Assembly: GCF_947496995.1 (NCBI RefSeq)
Contig: NZ_CANMFD010000001.1
Coordinates: 430,692-494,691 of the forward strand
Length of the DNA stretch: 64,000 nucleotides
Reading direction: 5' to 3'
From: an uncultured Roseibium sp.
GTDB lineage: Bacteria > Pseudomonadota > Alphaproteobacteria > Rhizobiales > Stappiaceae
Position numbers and translations under genes: made by a program. The notes under the pieces were generated by a model that saw only the letters and a list, made by a program, of their open reading frames with translations, was not told the origin of the DNA and ran no database searches. Positions 20,795 through 31,773 of this stretch are shown in pieces. How positions within the stretch are numbered: the stretch's first letter is position 1; each line of letters starts with the position of its first letter.

Positions 20795-21230
20795 GTTTTA
20801 CCGGTATACGGTGATCGTCGCGGCAGAGACTGTGATCGCCGAAAGCCTTGAGAACGTTGCAATCGGTCACGGTATGGGCTCCCTTGCAGCTTGCCGCGAT
20901 CCGCGCCAGCTCAGCTTCGAGCTTTTTCAGATGGGCAATGCGCTCGCGCACGGATTGCAGCTGGGTAGCGGCAATCCGGTCTGCTTCCCGGCAGGGTTTG
21001 TCCGGATGCTGGCCGAGTTCGATCAGGTCGCGGATGGCCGGCATCGGCAGTCCGAGATCGCGGCAATGGCGGATAAAGCCGAGCCGGTCCAGATCCTCCG
21101 CGCGGTAGCGGCGCTGGTTGCCCTCCGTGCGCAGCGGCACATCGAGCAGGCCTTCCTTTTCATAGTAGCGGATGGTCGGCACCTTGACGCCGGTCCGTTT
21201 CGCCAATTCCCCGATCGAATAATCCATCAA
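20784..21230 (-). CDS. MerR family metal-responsive regulator (ZntR/CadR-like)
   Basis: A 148-residue regulator. The N-terminal winged helix is SIGELAKRTGVKVPTIRYYEKEGLL, followed by a dimerisation helix and a C-terminal metal loop. Ligand candidates are C80, C115, H119 and C124, spacing very close to ZntR, plus an extra C136. ZntR's paired cysteine is reduced to one here. The protein would twist a 19-bp-spacer promoter when metal-bound. The divergent CDF transporter and the shared promoter region support control of metal efflux. Its C-terminus overlaps the end of the upstream membrane-protein gene by about 11 bp, tail to tail. The second Met codon could also be the start. Confidence 0.88.
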   Translation of the reverse strand: MMDYSIGELAKRTGVKVPTIRYYEKEGLLDVPLRTEGNQRRYRAEDLDRLGFIRHCRDLGLPMPAIRDLIELGQHPDKPCREADRIAATQLQSVRERIAHLKKLEAELARIAASCKGAHTVTDCNVLKAFGDHSLCRDDHRIPVKPSR

Positions 21231-21236
21231 GACCTC

Positions 21237-21267
21237 TTGAAGCTCTAGTCGCTATAGGGATTACAAG
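21237..21267 (+). promoter_or_regulatory. MerR-type promoter/operator of the CDF transporter gene
   Basis: The -35 box TTGAAG (21237-21242) and -10 box TACAAG (21262-21267) are separated by exactly 19 bp. That is the elongated spacer typical of MerR-activated promoters. The spacer holds the dyad CTCTAG-TCG-CTATAG (21243-21257), the expected operator. It lies between the divergent regulator (start 21230) and the transporter (start 21306). Confidence 0.8.
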
Positions 21268-21305
21268 GCTCCTGAAGCAGGATTTCAAGTGCACTGGAGT
21301 TTTTT

Positions 21306-21944
21306 ATGGGCGCATGTTGCGGACATTCTCAAGGAACCTTCGACGGAATGTCGCAGGACTACCGTCGCCGTCTCTGGCTGGTGATTGCGATCAATGCCGG
21401 CATGTTCATCGTTGAAATGGTCGCGGGCCAGGCCGCCGGGTCGAAATCCCTTCAGGCGGATGCGCTCGATTTCTTCGGCGACGCGGCCACCTACGGACTT
21501 TCCCTGGCCGTGATCGGCGCGTCCTTGAGAACCCGCTCTCTGGCGGCGCTGGCCAAGGGTGCAAGCCTGTTTGTGATGGGCGCCTGGGTTGCTGGCTCGA
21601 CGCTGTACCACGTCTTCACGCTCGGTGTTCCGCAGGCAGCGGTCATGGGCTCCGTCGGGTTCATGGCGCTCGCCGCCAATCTTGCCAGCGTTCTGCTGCT
21701 GGTCCGCTACAAGGACGGCGACGCCAATGTGCGCTCTGTCTGGCTGTGCTCGCGAAACGACGCGATCGGCAATATCGCCGTCATGCTGGCGGCCCTGGGC
21801 GTGTGGGGAACGGCCACCGCATGGCCGGACCTGATCGTTGCCGGGCTGATGGCAAGCCTCTTTCTCAGCTCCTCGTTTCAGATCCTCAGACAGGCCGTCA
21901 GGGAATATCGCCACACCACGATGCATGTGGCACCGAACGCCTGA
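21306..21944 (+). CDS. Short CDF-family cation transporter
   Basis: A 212-residue membrane protein with about six helices, related to cation diffusion facilitators that export divalent metals by proton antiport. It has only the membrane domain; the usual cytoplasmic C-terminal domain is absent. The helix-2 site reads D-x3-D (ALDFFGDAATYG) and the helix-5 site C-x3-D (CSRNDAIGNIAVML), in place of the common H-x3-D motifs. The N-terminus MGACCGHS has a Cys-Cys-His cluster that could bind metal. It is divergently paired with the MerR regulator and its promoter, so expression should be metal-induced. Confidence 0.82.
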   Translation: MGACCGHSQGTFDGMSQDYRRRLWLVIAINAGMFIVEMVAGQAAGSKSLQADALDFFGDAATYGLSLAVIGASLRTRSLAALAKGASLFVMGAWVAGSTLYHVFTLGVPQAAVMGSVGFMALAANLASVLLLVRYKDGDANVRSVWLCSRNDAIGNIAVMLAALGVWGTATAWPDLIVAGLMASLFLSSSFQILRQAVREYRHTTMHVAPNA

Positions 21945-21973
21945 TCGGCTGAAGATCCAGAGGAGGCTGCGAC

Positions 21974-22001
21974 AAAAAAAGACCCGCTGCGGGGCAGCGG
22001 G
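21974..22001 (-). terminator. Terminator of the minus-strand small-protein gene
   Basis: Read on the minus strand, the stem GCAGCGGG/CCCGCTGC (21983-21990 with 21994-22001) is followed by seven T residues. It lies 28 bp after the stop of the gene at 22029-22265. Confidence 0.85.
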
Positions 22002-22028
22002 CAACTTGGAGCAATGCAAAAGTCCTGG

Positions 22029-22265
22029 TCACTCGGCGGGTTTTTCGCCCGGAACCGGCAGGACTGACATTTCCCGGAGTGTCTCATCGCTGAGATCATT
22101 GGTCGCGACGGCAGCATCGGTCTCGAATTGCGGCAGCGTCGTCACCTCGGCGACGGTCATTTTCTGCTTGGCTTGTGCGGTCTTGTCCCAGGTACAGGAT
22201 ACAGCCGGCACGACTGCAAATGCTGTCAGGGCGAGGGCCGCGATACCAGTGGTCAACAGACGCAT
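22029..22265 (-). CDS. Small secreted or lipid-anchored protein
   Basis: A 78-residue product from the ATG at 22265, which follows AAGGAGGGG by 5 nt, a strong ribosome site. The longer upstream frame is rejected for lack of such a site. Residues 1-24 form a hydrophobic signal (MRLLTTGIAALALTAFAVVPAVSC). The Cys could be a lipidation point, although VVPAVSC is a poor lipobox. The rest is short, acidic and Thr-rich with no recognised domain. It has its own terminator and lies 105 bp downstream of the next secreted protein. Confidence 0.6.
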   Translation of the reverse strand: MRLLTTGIAALALTAFAVVPAVSCTWDKTAQAKQKMTVAEVTTLPQFETDAAVATNDLSDETLREMSVLPVPGEKPAE

Positions 22266-22370
22266 CCATTCCCCTCCTTGCGTATCACTGCGCGACGTTG
22301 CGCTACCTAAAAGAGTAGGCCAACGCGCCAGTTTGGCAAGGAAAAAGAGGGAAACCTTCAAGATGTGCGA

Positions 22371-22778
22371 TCATTTCCGCGTGAGATTGTAGGTTTCTTC
22401 CGTGCGCGGTTGAGACAAGTCGTTGGTGACATTGATCACATGCACGTCGAGCAGGTCACTGAAGACCTTCATCGTAAGCTGTTTGCTACTCAAAAAGCCG
22501 ATCAGCAGCACCTGGATGGCCCCGTCCGACCGCCTCGCCGCTTCCGTCCAGCCCCATTTGCAATCGCGCGGAATGCAGGAGGTGAAGGCACGGGCGCGCA
22601 CATGAACCTGGTTGTCCTGGCATCGGCTTTCGATCTCCACCCGGCTGATCTGCTTCGGCTCCGCGTCCTTGTTGATCCAGATGCCGTCTTCCGGCAGCGG
22701 GCAGTAGACGCGCTCTTGCGCGCGCGAAGCAGCGCATGACAGCAGAAGAAGGCCGGCGGCGAGAATAATCAGACGCAT
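22371..22778 (-). CDS. Small exported protein of unknown function
   Basis: A 135-residue protein with signal MRLIILAAGLLLLSCAASRA, either cleaved by signal peptidase I after SRA or lipidated at the Cys in LLSC. GGAGAG sits 5 nt before the start. The mature part has four further cysteines (VYCPLPEDG, SRCQDNQ, TSCIPRDCKWGW) that could form two disulfides in the periplasm. No family was recognised. It is transcribed in the same direction as the 78-residue protein downstream. Confidence 0.6.
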   Translation of the reverse strand: MRLIILAAGLLLLSCAASRAQERVYCPLPEDGIWINKDAEPKQISRVEIESRCQDNQVHVRARAFTSCIPRDCKWGWTEAARRSDGAIQVLLIGFLSSKQLTMKVFSDLLDVHVINVTNDLSQPRTEETYNLTRK

Positions 22779-22924
22779 TCGCTCTCTCCTGGTTGCGGCA
22801 CGGATCGGCAGGACAACGGCTCCACCGGCATGACCCTACCCGGTTGACGCCCGCGCCGCCAACCCTTGGGACGTTCTCAGTTAACCCGGAGAACCTGACC
22901 TCGGGCTGATCTGGGGGCCGTAGC

Positions 22925-23884
22925 CTAACGCCGTGGATGCGCCTTGTCGTAAGCGCTCAGGAGATGCGCACTGTCGATCTCCGTATAGATCTGTGTGGAG
23001 GCAAGGCTCGCATGACCGAGCAGCTCCTGGATGGTTCTGAGGTCGCCGCCACCCGCCAGAAGATGCGTCGCGAAGGAATGCCGCAGCGCGTGCGGTGTGG
23101 CGCTGTCGGCAAGCCCGAGGGCGCCGCGCAGCTTTTCCATCGCCAACTGGATCAGCCGCGGGCTCAGCGGACCGCCCCGCGCGCCCACGAACAGCGGCCC
23201 CTCGGGGCTGATCGCATAGGGGCAGAGCTTCAGATACTGTTCAATCGCCTCGCTGACGACGGGCAGGATCGGCACGATACGCTCCTTGCGTCCCTTGCCG
23301 ACGATCCGCAAGGTCCTGGTGCCGCGTCCGGGAGCCATCTTGCCGGTGAGCGACAGGGCTTCGGAGATGCGCAGACCGCAGCCGTAGAGCAGCGTCAGGA
23401 CGGCAGCGTTGCGCGCTTCGATCCAGGCCTCGCTTTCCATGGCCAGATCGCCGCTGGTGATGCCGATAGCGTCTTTCGAGGAGACGGGCTTGGGCAGCGA
23501 CCGGGCTTGGCGCGGTGGACGAACTGCCGCGGAGGCGGCTGCATTCACCTCGCCGCGTCTCTCCAGAAACCTCAGGAAGGAACGGATGCCGGCCAGTCCC
23601 CGTGCGAGCGACCGGCTTTGAACGCCCTGTCGCCTGCGGCTCGCCAGGAACCCTCTGAAATCGGCAGGCTTGAGCGCGGCGATATCCTTGAGCGCCGGCG
23701 CGCCGCCCAGATGCCCGGTCAGGAAGCGCAGGAATTGCCTCAGGTCCCGTTCGTAAGCCAGCAGCGTCTTGTCGGACAGGCGCCGCTCGTCCGACAGATG
23801 GTCGAGCCAGAGGCCCACGCGCTGATTGAGATCAGGCATGGCCGTAACGAGAAGGGCGTCATTGTCTGCTGTTTGCGCGCACAT
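22925..23884 (-). CDS. xerC: Tyrosine recombinase XerC
   Basis: A 319-residue site-specific recombinase that, with XerD, resolves chromosome dimers at dif. The N-terminal SAM-like DNA-binding domain contains LSDKTLLAYERDLRQFLRF. The catalytic set is complete: Arg in YGCGLRISEALSL, Lys in VGKGRKERIVPI, His-x-x-Arg in HALRHSFATHLL, His in ELLGHAS and the nucleophile Tyr in STQIYTEI. The start is placed at 23884, with TGAGG just upstream; an ATG at 23839 is possible. It is divergent from priA across 282 bp in which I see no further gene. It shows no phage or integron neighbours, so it is the housekeeping enzyme. Confidence 0.93.
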   Translation of the reverse strand: MCAQTADNDALLVTAMPDLNQRVGLWLDHLSDERRLSDKTLLAYERDLRQFLRFLTGHLGGAPALKDIAALKPADFRGFLASRRRQGVQSRSLARGLAGIRSFLRFLERRGEVNAAASAAVRPPRQARSLPKPVSSKDAIGITSGDLAMESEAWIEARNAAVLTLLYGCGLRISEALSLTGKMAPGRGTRTLRIVGKGRKERIVPILPVVSEAIEQYLKLCPYAISPEGPLFVGARGGPLSPRLIQLAMEKLRGALGLADSATPHALRHSFATHLLAGGGDLRTIQELLGHASLASTQIYTEIDSAHLLSAYDKAHPRR

Positions 23885-24166
23885 GGCCTCAGTTTGGCGT
23901 GCAAACCTGTACGGTTCGGTTAACGGGTGCACGCACGCAAGGCAGCCCGGCAAAACAGTTGCGTTGCCGGCGGCGGCCTCTTTACCCTAGGAGCAGGACG
24001 CCTGATTCTCCGGTGGATGAACACCCTTCGCTGCGCATCTCCTGCGCGGACAGACTTGCGCAGGCAGGGCAGCCGGGCAATGACGGGTAAACCCGAAACA
24101 CGGCGAAATGCGCCTCCGGCAGACGGTGGCAACACCAACCCGTAGTGAACAGGGACCTGATCTTCC

Positions 24167-26365
24167 GTGCTGTTCGATGATCCAGACCACAAGGTGACGA
24201 TAGCCAGCGTCCTGGTGCCGGTCGCCGTGCCGCGCGCCTATACCTACAAGGTTCCGCCTGGCCAGTCCGTGGTGCCCGGGACGATCGTCAAGGTTCCGCT
24301 TGGCCCGCGCGAGGTGATCGGGGCCGTCTGGGACATCGAGCCGGATGCTGCCATCAACCCGGACAAGCTTAAATATATCTCCCGCGTCTACGACACCACG
24401 CCACCGCTCGATGCGGACCTGCGCCGCTTCGTCGACTGGGTTGCGAACTGGACCCTTGGCGCGCCGGGCATGGTGCTGCGCATGGTCTTGAGATCGGAGG
24501 AGGCCCTGGAGCCGGAAGCGCCCGTCCCCGGTGTGCGCCGGATCGAGGGCGCCGAACCGGATCGCTCCACCGCCGCCCGCACCCGGGTGCTGGCAACCAT
24601 GGAAGACGGCTTTGCCTGGACCAAAAGTGGTCTCGCCCATGCCGCCGGCGTGTCGGCTTCGGTGATCGACGGTCTGCTCCATCACAATGTCCTGGAACCA
24701 GTTCTGCTGCCTGCGGCCCCGCCGCCACCGAAACCTCAGCTGGACTTCGCCCGCAAAACGCTGACCCCTGCCCAGGAGGCGGCCGTGGCGGGTCTTGTGA
24801 AGTGTTTCGACACCACCTCCGGCAGCGTCTGCCTGATTGACGGGGTAACGGGCTCCGGCAAGACCGAGGTCTATTTCGAGGCAATCGCCGAGGCGCTGCG
24901 CCGGGACAGGCAGGCGCTCGTCCTGCTTCCGGAAATTTCCCTGACGGAGCAGTTCCTGCGCCGCTTCGAACAGCGGTTCGGTGTCTATCCGGCCGAATGG
25001 CACTCGGAGATCACGGTAAAGAACCGGACGCGGGTCTGGCGGGGCGTTGCCTCCGGCGATGTCCGTGTCGTGATCGGAGCGCGTTCCGCGCTGTTCCTGC
25101 CTTTCAGGGAGCTCGGACTGATCATTGTCGACGAGGAGCATGACGCTGCATTCAAGCAGGACGACCGGGTGCCCTACAGCGCGCGCGACATGGCGGTGGT
25201 GCGCGGCCACCTGTCGAAATTTCCCGTCGTTCTGGCCTCCGCGACACCCTCTGTCGAAAGCCGGGTGAATGCCGAACTCGGCCGTTATGAGCTCTTTGAA
25301 TTGCCCGAACGCGCATCGGGGGCCGATCTGCCGGAGCTGGACGCCATCGACATGCGGACCGACGGTCCCGAGCGCGGACGCTGGCTGGCGCCACGGCTTG
25401 TCCATGCCGTCAAGGACACGTTTGCCGCGGGCGGCCAGTCGCTTCTGTTTCTCAATCGCCGCGGCTACGCGCCGCTGACCCTGTGCCGCACCTGTGGTCA
25501 CCGTTTTCAATGTGCCCACTGCAGCGCCTGGCTGGTGGAGCACCGCTTCCAGAAAAAACTGGTCTGCCACCATTGCGGCCACTTCGAGAAAATTCCGGAC
25601 AAATGCCCCTCCTGTCAGGGAACGGACACGCTGGTGGCCTGCGGACCGGGTGTGGAAAGAATCGCCGAAGAAGTTTCCGATCTATTCCCGCAGGCCCGCA
25701 CTCTGATCCTGTCGTCCGATCTGCCGGGTGGTCCCGAGCGGCTGAAGCGGGAGATGAAGATCGTCGAGGAGGGGGGCGCCGATATTGTCATCGGCACGCA
25801 ACTGGTCGCCAAGGGCCACAATTTTCCCAAGCTGAAGCTGGTCGGTGTCATCGATGCGGACCTAGGATTGGCCCATGGCGATCCGCGGGCGGCGGAAAAG
25901 ACATTTCAGCTTCTGGCCCAGGTGACGGGCCGTGCCGGCCGCGTGTCGGGCGGCGGCGTCGGGCTTCTGCAGACTTACTGCGCCGAACATCCGGTCATCC
26001 GGGCGCTGTTGTCCGGCGACAAGGCTGCCTTCTACAAGGCGGAGATCGACGCAAGGCGGTCCGCCGGACTGCCGCCCTTCGGACGTCTGGCCGCTGTGAT
26101 CGTGTCAGGACCCGACAAGACCTTCGCCGAAGGCTACGCGCGCGCTCTGGCTAGAGCGGCGCCGGGCGACCAGCCCGTCACGCTGCTGGGCCCAGCGGAG
26201 GCCGCTCTTGCAATGGTCCGCGGCAGATACCGTTTCCGGCTTCTGGCAATGGCGCCCCGGCAATTCGACCTGCAGTCCTATCTGCGCAACTGGCTCGCCG
26301 GAGGCCCCAAACCGTCACGCGGATTGCGGGTCCAGGTGGATATCGACCCGCAGCACTTTCTGTGA
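24167..26365 (+). CDS. priA: Primosomal replication factor PriA
   Basis: A 732-residue helicase that recognises stalled forks and reloads the replisome. The N-terminal DNA-binding domain starts VTIASVLVPVAVPRAYTYKVP. Walker A is GVTGSGKTEVY, and the DEEH box is IIVDEEHDAAFKQ. A zinc module has eight cysteines arranged in CxxC pairs (CRTCGHRFQCAHC ... CHHCGHFEKIPDKCPSC). GTQLVAKGHNFPKLKLV and TGRAGRVSGGG are the helicase motifs. Translation starts at a GTG with no strong Shine-Dalgarno, although the N-terminus aligns well with the family. Confidence 0.96.
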   Translation: MLFDDPDHKVTIASVLVPVAVPRAYTYKVPPGQSVVPGTIVKVPLGPREVIGAVWDIEPDAAINPDKLKYISRVYDTTPPLDADLRRFVDWVANWTLGAPGMVLRMVLRSEEALEPEAPVPGVRRIEGAEPDRSTAARTRVLATMEDGFAWTKSGLAHAAGVSASVIDGLLHHNVLEPVLLPAAPPPPKPQLDFARKTLTPAQEAAVAGLVKCFDTTSGSVCLIDGVTGSGKTEVYFEAIAEALRRDRQALVLLPEISLTEQFLRRFEQRFGVYPAEWHSEITVKNRTRVWRGVASGDVRVVIGARSALFLPFRELGLIIVDEEHDAAFKQDDRVPYSARDMAVVRGHLSKFPVVLASATPSVESRVNAELGRYELFELPERASGADLPELDAIDMRTDGPERGRWLAPRLVHAVKDTFAAGGQSLLFLNRRGYAPLTLCRTCGHRFQCAHCSAWLVEHRFQKKLVCHHCGHFEKIPDKCPSCQGTDTLVACGPGVERIAEEVSDLFPQARTLILSSDLPGGPERLKREMKIVEEGGADIVIGTQLVAKGHNFPKLKLVGVIDADLGLAHGDPRAAEKTFQLLAQVTGRAGRVSGGGVGLLQTYCAEHPVIRALLSGDKAAFYKAEIDARRSAGLPPFGRLAAVIVSGPDKTFAEGYARALARAAPGDQPVTLLGPAEAALAMVRGRYRFRLLAMAPRQFDLQSYLRNWLAGGPKPSRGLRVQVDIDPQHFL

Positions 26366-26543
26366 AGCCCTCCGGACGGCTGCCGGGAGATACCGTCTAA
26401 AGGTTTATGACGCCGCTGAGACCTTGATCTGCAAGGCTTTTTGGGAACGGAAACCAAAAAACACCGATGATTCCGCAACAAAGGTCATTTGGCGAAGTTG
26501 CACACTCGGAAACCCTGTGCTAATTGAGGCGCGGCTTTGAGGA

Positions 26544-26558
26544 GACGGTTTAACCGTC
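26544..26558. promoter_or_regulatory. Palindrome in the ATP synthase operon leader
   Basis: GACGGTT (26544-26550) and AACCGTC (26552-26558) form a 7-1-7 palindrome. It lies about 94 bp before atpH, inside the 286-bp priA-atpH gap that must hold the operon promoter. It may be a regulator site. No -35/-10 pair was convincing enough to call. Confidence 0.35.
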
Positions 26559-26651
26559 ATATCTTCTTGCCTGAAAATCATTCGTTTTTTCAATGTCTTG
26601 CGGGCGCTGGCCGTTTTGCGGGCATGAAAGAAGTCAGAGAGCACGGACCTG

Positions 26652-27212
26652 GTGACTGACAACGTATCTCTCGTATCCGGCGTGGCGCTGCGTTATGCGT
26701 CTGCCCTTCTCGACCTCGCAGAGGACGAAGGCCTGACGGCTGACGTTGAGCGGGACCTTACGGCTTTCGAAGGCATGCTTGCCGAAAGCGAGGATCTCGT
26801 CCGTCTGGTGAAGAGCCCGGCATTCAGTGCGGAAGAGCAGCTTGCAGCGCTCACCGCCCTGCTCGACAAGTCCGGCATCTCCGGTCTTGCAGCGAATTTC
26901 GTGAAGTTGGTCGCCCGCAATCGGCGCCTCTTCGTACTACCCGACATGATCAGGGGGTTCCGCGCCCAGCTTGCTGAAAAGCGGGGCGAGGCGACGGCCG
27001 AGGTGGTTTCCGCCAAGGCTCTCTCCGACGAGCATGTCGCTGCCCTCAAGGAGGCCCTTTCGGCTTCCACGGGAAAATCTGTAAACATCGCAGCGAAGGT
27101 TGATCCTGCACTGATCGGTGGCCTCGTGGTCAAGGTCGGTTCCCGCATGATCGACACGTCCCTGCGTACCAAGCTCAATTCACTCAAGTTCGCGATGAAA
27201 GAGGTCGGCTGA
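26652..27212 (+). CDS. atpH: F1 ATP synthase delta subunit
   Basis: A 186-residue peripheral-stalk subunit linking F1 to the b subunits. The N-terminus [17 protein letters not shown] and the C-terminal [29 protein letters not shown] are the conserved OSCP/delta ends. It starts at a GTG. Its stop overlaps the atpA ATG (TGATG), coupling translation. The F0 genes are elsewhere, as usual in alphaproteobacteria. Confidence 0.95.
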   Translation: MTDNVSLVSGVALRYASALLDLAEDEGLTADVERDLTAFEGMLAESEDLVRLVKSPAFSAEEQLAALTALLDKSGISGLAANFVKLVARNRRLFVLPDMIRGFRAQLAEKRGEATAEVVSAKALSDEHVAALKEALSASTGKSVNIAAKVDPALIGGLVVKVGSRMIDTSLRTKLNSLKFAMKEVG

Positions 27213-28741
27213 TGGATATTCGGGCCGCGGAAATTTCCGCAATCCTCAAGGACCAGATCAAGAGCTTTGGCCAGGAAGCCGAAGTTACCGAGGTCGGTCA
27301 GGTGCTCTCCGTCGGTGACGGTATCGCCCGTGTTTATGGTCTGGACAAGGTCCAGGCCGGTGAAATGGTCGAGTTTCCCGGTGGTATCAAGGGCATGGCT
27401 CTGAACCTGGAATCCGACAACGTCGGCGTCGTGATCTTCGGCTCCGACCGTAACATCAAGGAAGGCGACACCGTCAAGCGGACCGGCGCCATCGTGGAAG
27501 TTCCGGTCGGCAAGGGTCTGCTCGGACGTGTTGTCGATCCGCTCGGCAACCCGATCGACGGCAAGGGCCCGATCGAGGCGACCGAAAAACGCCGCGTGGA
27601 CGTGAAGGCGCCGGGCATCCTGCCGCGCAAATCCGTGCACGAGCCGATGGCGACCGGTCTCAAGGCCATCGATGCACTGATCCCGGTTGGCCGCGGTCAG
27701 CGCGAGCTGGTCATCGGCGACCGTCAGACAGGCAAGACCGCGATCCTTCTGGACACCTTCCTGAACCAGAAATCGCTGCACGCTTTCGACGACGAAAACG
27801 CCAAGCTTTACTGCATCTATGTTGCAATCGGTCAGAAGCGCTCCACCGTTGCCCAGTTCGTCAAGACGCTGGAAGACGCCGGCGCGATGGAATATTCCAT
27901 CGTTGTTGCCGCGACCGCATCCGACGCCGCTCCGCTGCAGTACCTGGCACCGTTCGCCGGTTGCGCGATGGGCGAGTTCTTCCGCGACAACTCGATGCAT
28001 GCCGTTATCGGCTACGACGATCTGACCAAACAGGCCGTTGCCTATCGTCAGATGTCCCTTCTTCTTCGCCGTCCGCCGGGACGTGAAGCATTCCCGGGCG
28101 ACGTCTTCTACCTGCACTCCCGTCTTCTGGAACGTGCCGCGAAGCTCAACGAGGAAAACGGCAGCGGTTCGCTGACGGCTCTGCCGGTCATCGAAACCCA
28201 GGGCAACGACGTTTCCGCGTTTATTCCGACCAACGTGATCTCGATCACCGACGGTCAGATCTTCCTGGAAACCGACCTTTTCTATCAGGGCATCCGACCG
28301 GCTGTGAACGTCGGTCTGTCGGTGTCCCGCGTGGGCTCTTCGGCCCAGATCAAGGCGATGAAACAGGTTGCCGGCCCGATCAAGGGTGAACTGGCGCAGT
28401 ACCGCGAAATGGCGGCCTTCGCACAGTTCGGCTCCGACCTTGACGCCACCACCCAGCGCCTGCTGAACCGTGGTGCCCGCTTGACCGAACTTCTGAAGCA
28501 GCCGCAGTTCTCGCCGCTGAAGACGGAAGAGCAGGTCGCGGTGATCTACGCCGGCGTGAACGGCTACCTGGATACGCAGCCTGTTGACCGGGTGCGTGAC
28601 TTCGAGGAAGGCCTGCTTCTGTTCCTGCGCGGTGAGCACAAGGAATTGCTCGACGCAATCTGGGAAAAGAAGGCGCTCGACGACGAACTGACGGGCAAGC
28701 TGAAAGCCGCCGTCGACAAGTTCGCCAAGAACTTCGTCTAA
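27212..28741 (+). CDS. atpA: F1 ATP synthase alpha subunit
   Basis: A 509-residue non-catalytic nucleotide-binding subunit of the alpha3beta3 hexamer. [20 protein letters not shown] is the standard N-terminus. Walker A is [10 protein letters not shown]. The arginine finger lies in [17 protein letters not shown], the family signature. Full length with no irregularities. Confidence 0.98.
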   Translation: MDIRAAEISAILKDQIKSFGQEAEVTEVGQVLSVGDGIARVYGLDKVQAGEMVEFPGGIKGMALNLESDNVGVVIFGSDRNIKEGDTVKRTGAIVEVPVGKGLLGRVVDPLGNPIDGKGPIEATEKRRVDVKAPGILPRKSVHEPMATGLKAIDALIPVGRGQRELVIGDRQTGKTAILLDTFLNQKSLHAFDDENAKLYCIYVAIGQKRSTVAQFVKTLEDAGAMEYSIVVAATASDAAPLQYLAPFAGCAMGEFFRDNSMHAVIGYDDLTKQAVAYRQMSLLLRRPPGREAFPGDVFYLHSRLLERAAKLNEENGSGSLTALPVIETQGNDVSAFIPTNVISITDGQIFLETDLFYQGIRPAVNVGLSVSRVGSSAQIKAMKQVAGPIKGELAQYREMAAFAQFGSDLDATTQRLLNRGARLTELLKQPQFSPLKTEEQVAVIYAGVNGYLDTQPVDRVRDFEEGLLLFLRGEHKELLDAIWEKKALDDELTGKLKAAVDKFAKNFV

Positions 28742-28775
28742 GGATCACACGCCGGGATAAGGAGCAGGGGCGGCC

Positions 28776-31110
<2,335 letters not shown>

Positions 31111-31271
31111 GATCCTGGAATTGGCCGGACGCCCGCAAGGGCGTGCGGTCTGCCACATGCTGGATGGCCCGGCCATCCGAAACAGATCAGGTTGATCGAT
31201 CTGAAGATGCTAGAGGGTCCTGTTCGCGTTTCGCGCGGCAGGATGCTCCAGACTGACAAGGAAAACGCCAA

Positions 31272-31679
31272 ATGGCTGAACTTTTCCAGTTTGAGTTGGT
31301 CTCGCCGGAGCACCAGCTCCTGTCCGCGCATGTTGCCGAGGTGATCGTTCCGGGAACCGAAGGCGAGTTCGGCGTTCTGAAGGACCATGCTCCGGTCGTC
31401 TCCACCATCAATCCGGGCATTCTCAAGGTCCGTAACGACGATGGCGCCTGGGCAGAATATTTTGTCCGCGGCGGTTTTGCCGAAGTGTCCTCCGGAGTGC
31501 TCTCCGTTCTGGCCGAGCAGGCTGTTCCGGTCAGTGAGATCAGTATGGACCAGCTCGATCAGGCGATCCGCAACGCGGAAGAAGACGCGGCCGACGCCAA
31601 GGACGATCAAGCCAGGCAGAAGGCTGAAATGACGCTGGCCCAGCTCAGGGACGTCGTGGAAGCCCTCAAAAAGGCCTGA
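31272..31679 (+). CDS. atpC: F1 ATP synthase epsilon subunit
   Basis: A 135-residue rotor and regulatory subunit. The beta-sandwich begins FQFELVSPEHQLLS and contains VPGTEGEFGVLKDHAPV. A short C-terminal helical hairpin follows (LDQAIRNAEEDAADAKDDQARQKAE). The 161-bp space from atpD contains small GC-rich hairpins that may lower epsilon expression. A terminator follows. Confidence 0.96.
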   Translation: MAELFQFELVSPEHQLLSAHVAEVIVPGTEGEFGVLKDHAPVVSTINPGILKVRNDDGAWAEYFVRGGFAEVSSGVLSVLAEQAVPVSEISMDQLDQAIRNAEEDAADAKDDQARQKAEMTLAQLRDVVEALKKA

Positions 31680-31710
31680 CGTATTCGGCCTCAACGTGGA
31701 AATGAAGATA

Positions 31711-31737
31711 CGCGGTCCGGCGACGGGCCGCGTTTTT
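31711..31737 (+). terminator. Terminator of the atp operon
   Basis: A stem CGCGGTCCG (31711-31719) / CGGGCCGCG (31724-31732) with one G-U pair and loop GCGA, followed by TTTTT. It lies between convergent atpC and the diguanylate cyclase gene. Confidence 0.85.
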
Positions 31738-31773
31738 CGTTTGAGCCGGTCTTGCCGGTTCCCGGAAAAAGTT

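Noticed and set aside
22925..23884. Tyrosine recombinase as a mark of a phage or genomic island
   Set aside because: The full XerC motif set and housekeeping neighbours show it is the chromosomal dimer-resolution enzyme. No attachment sites or phage genes were seen.
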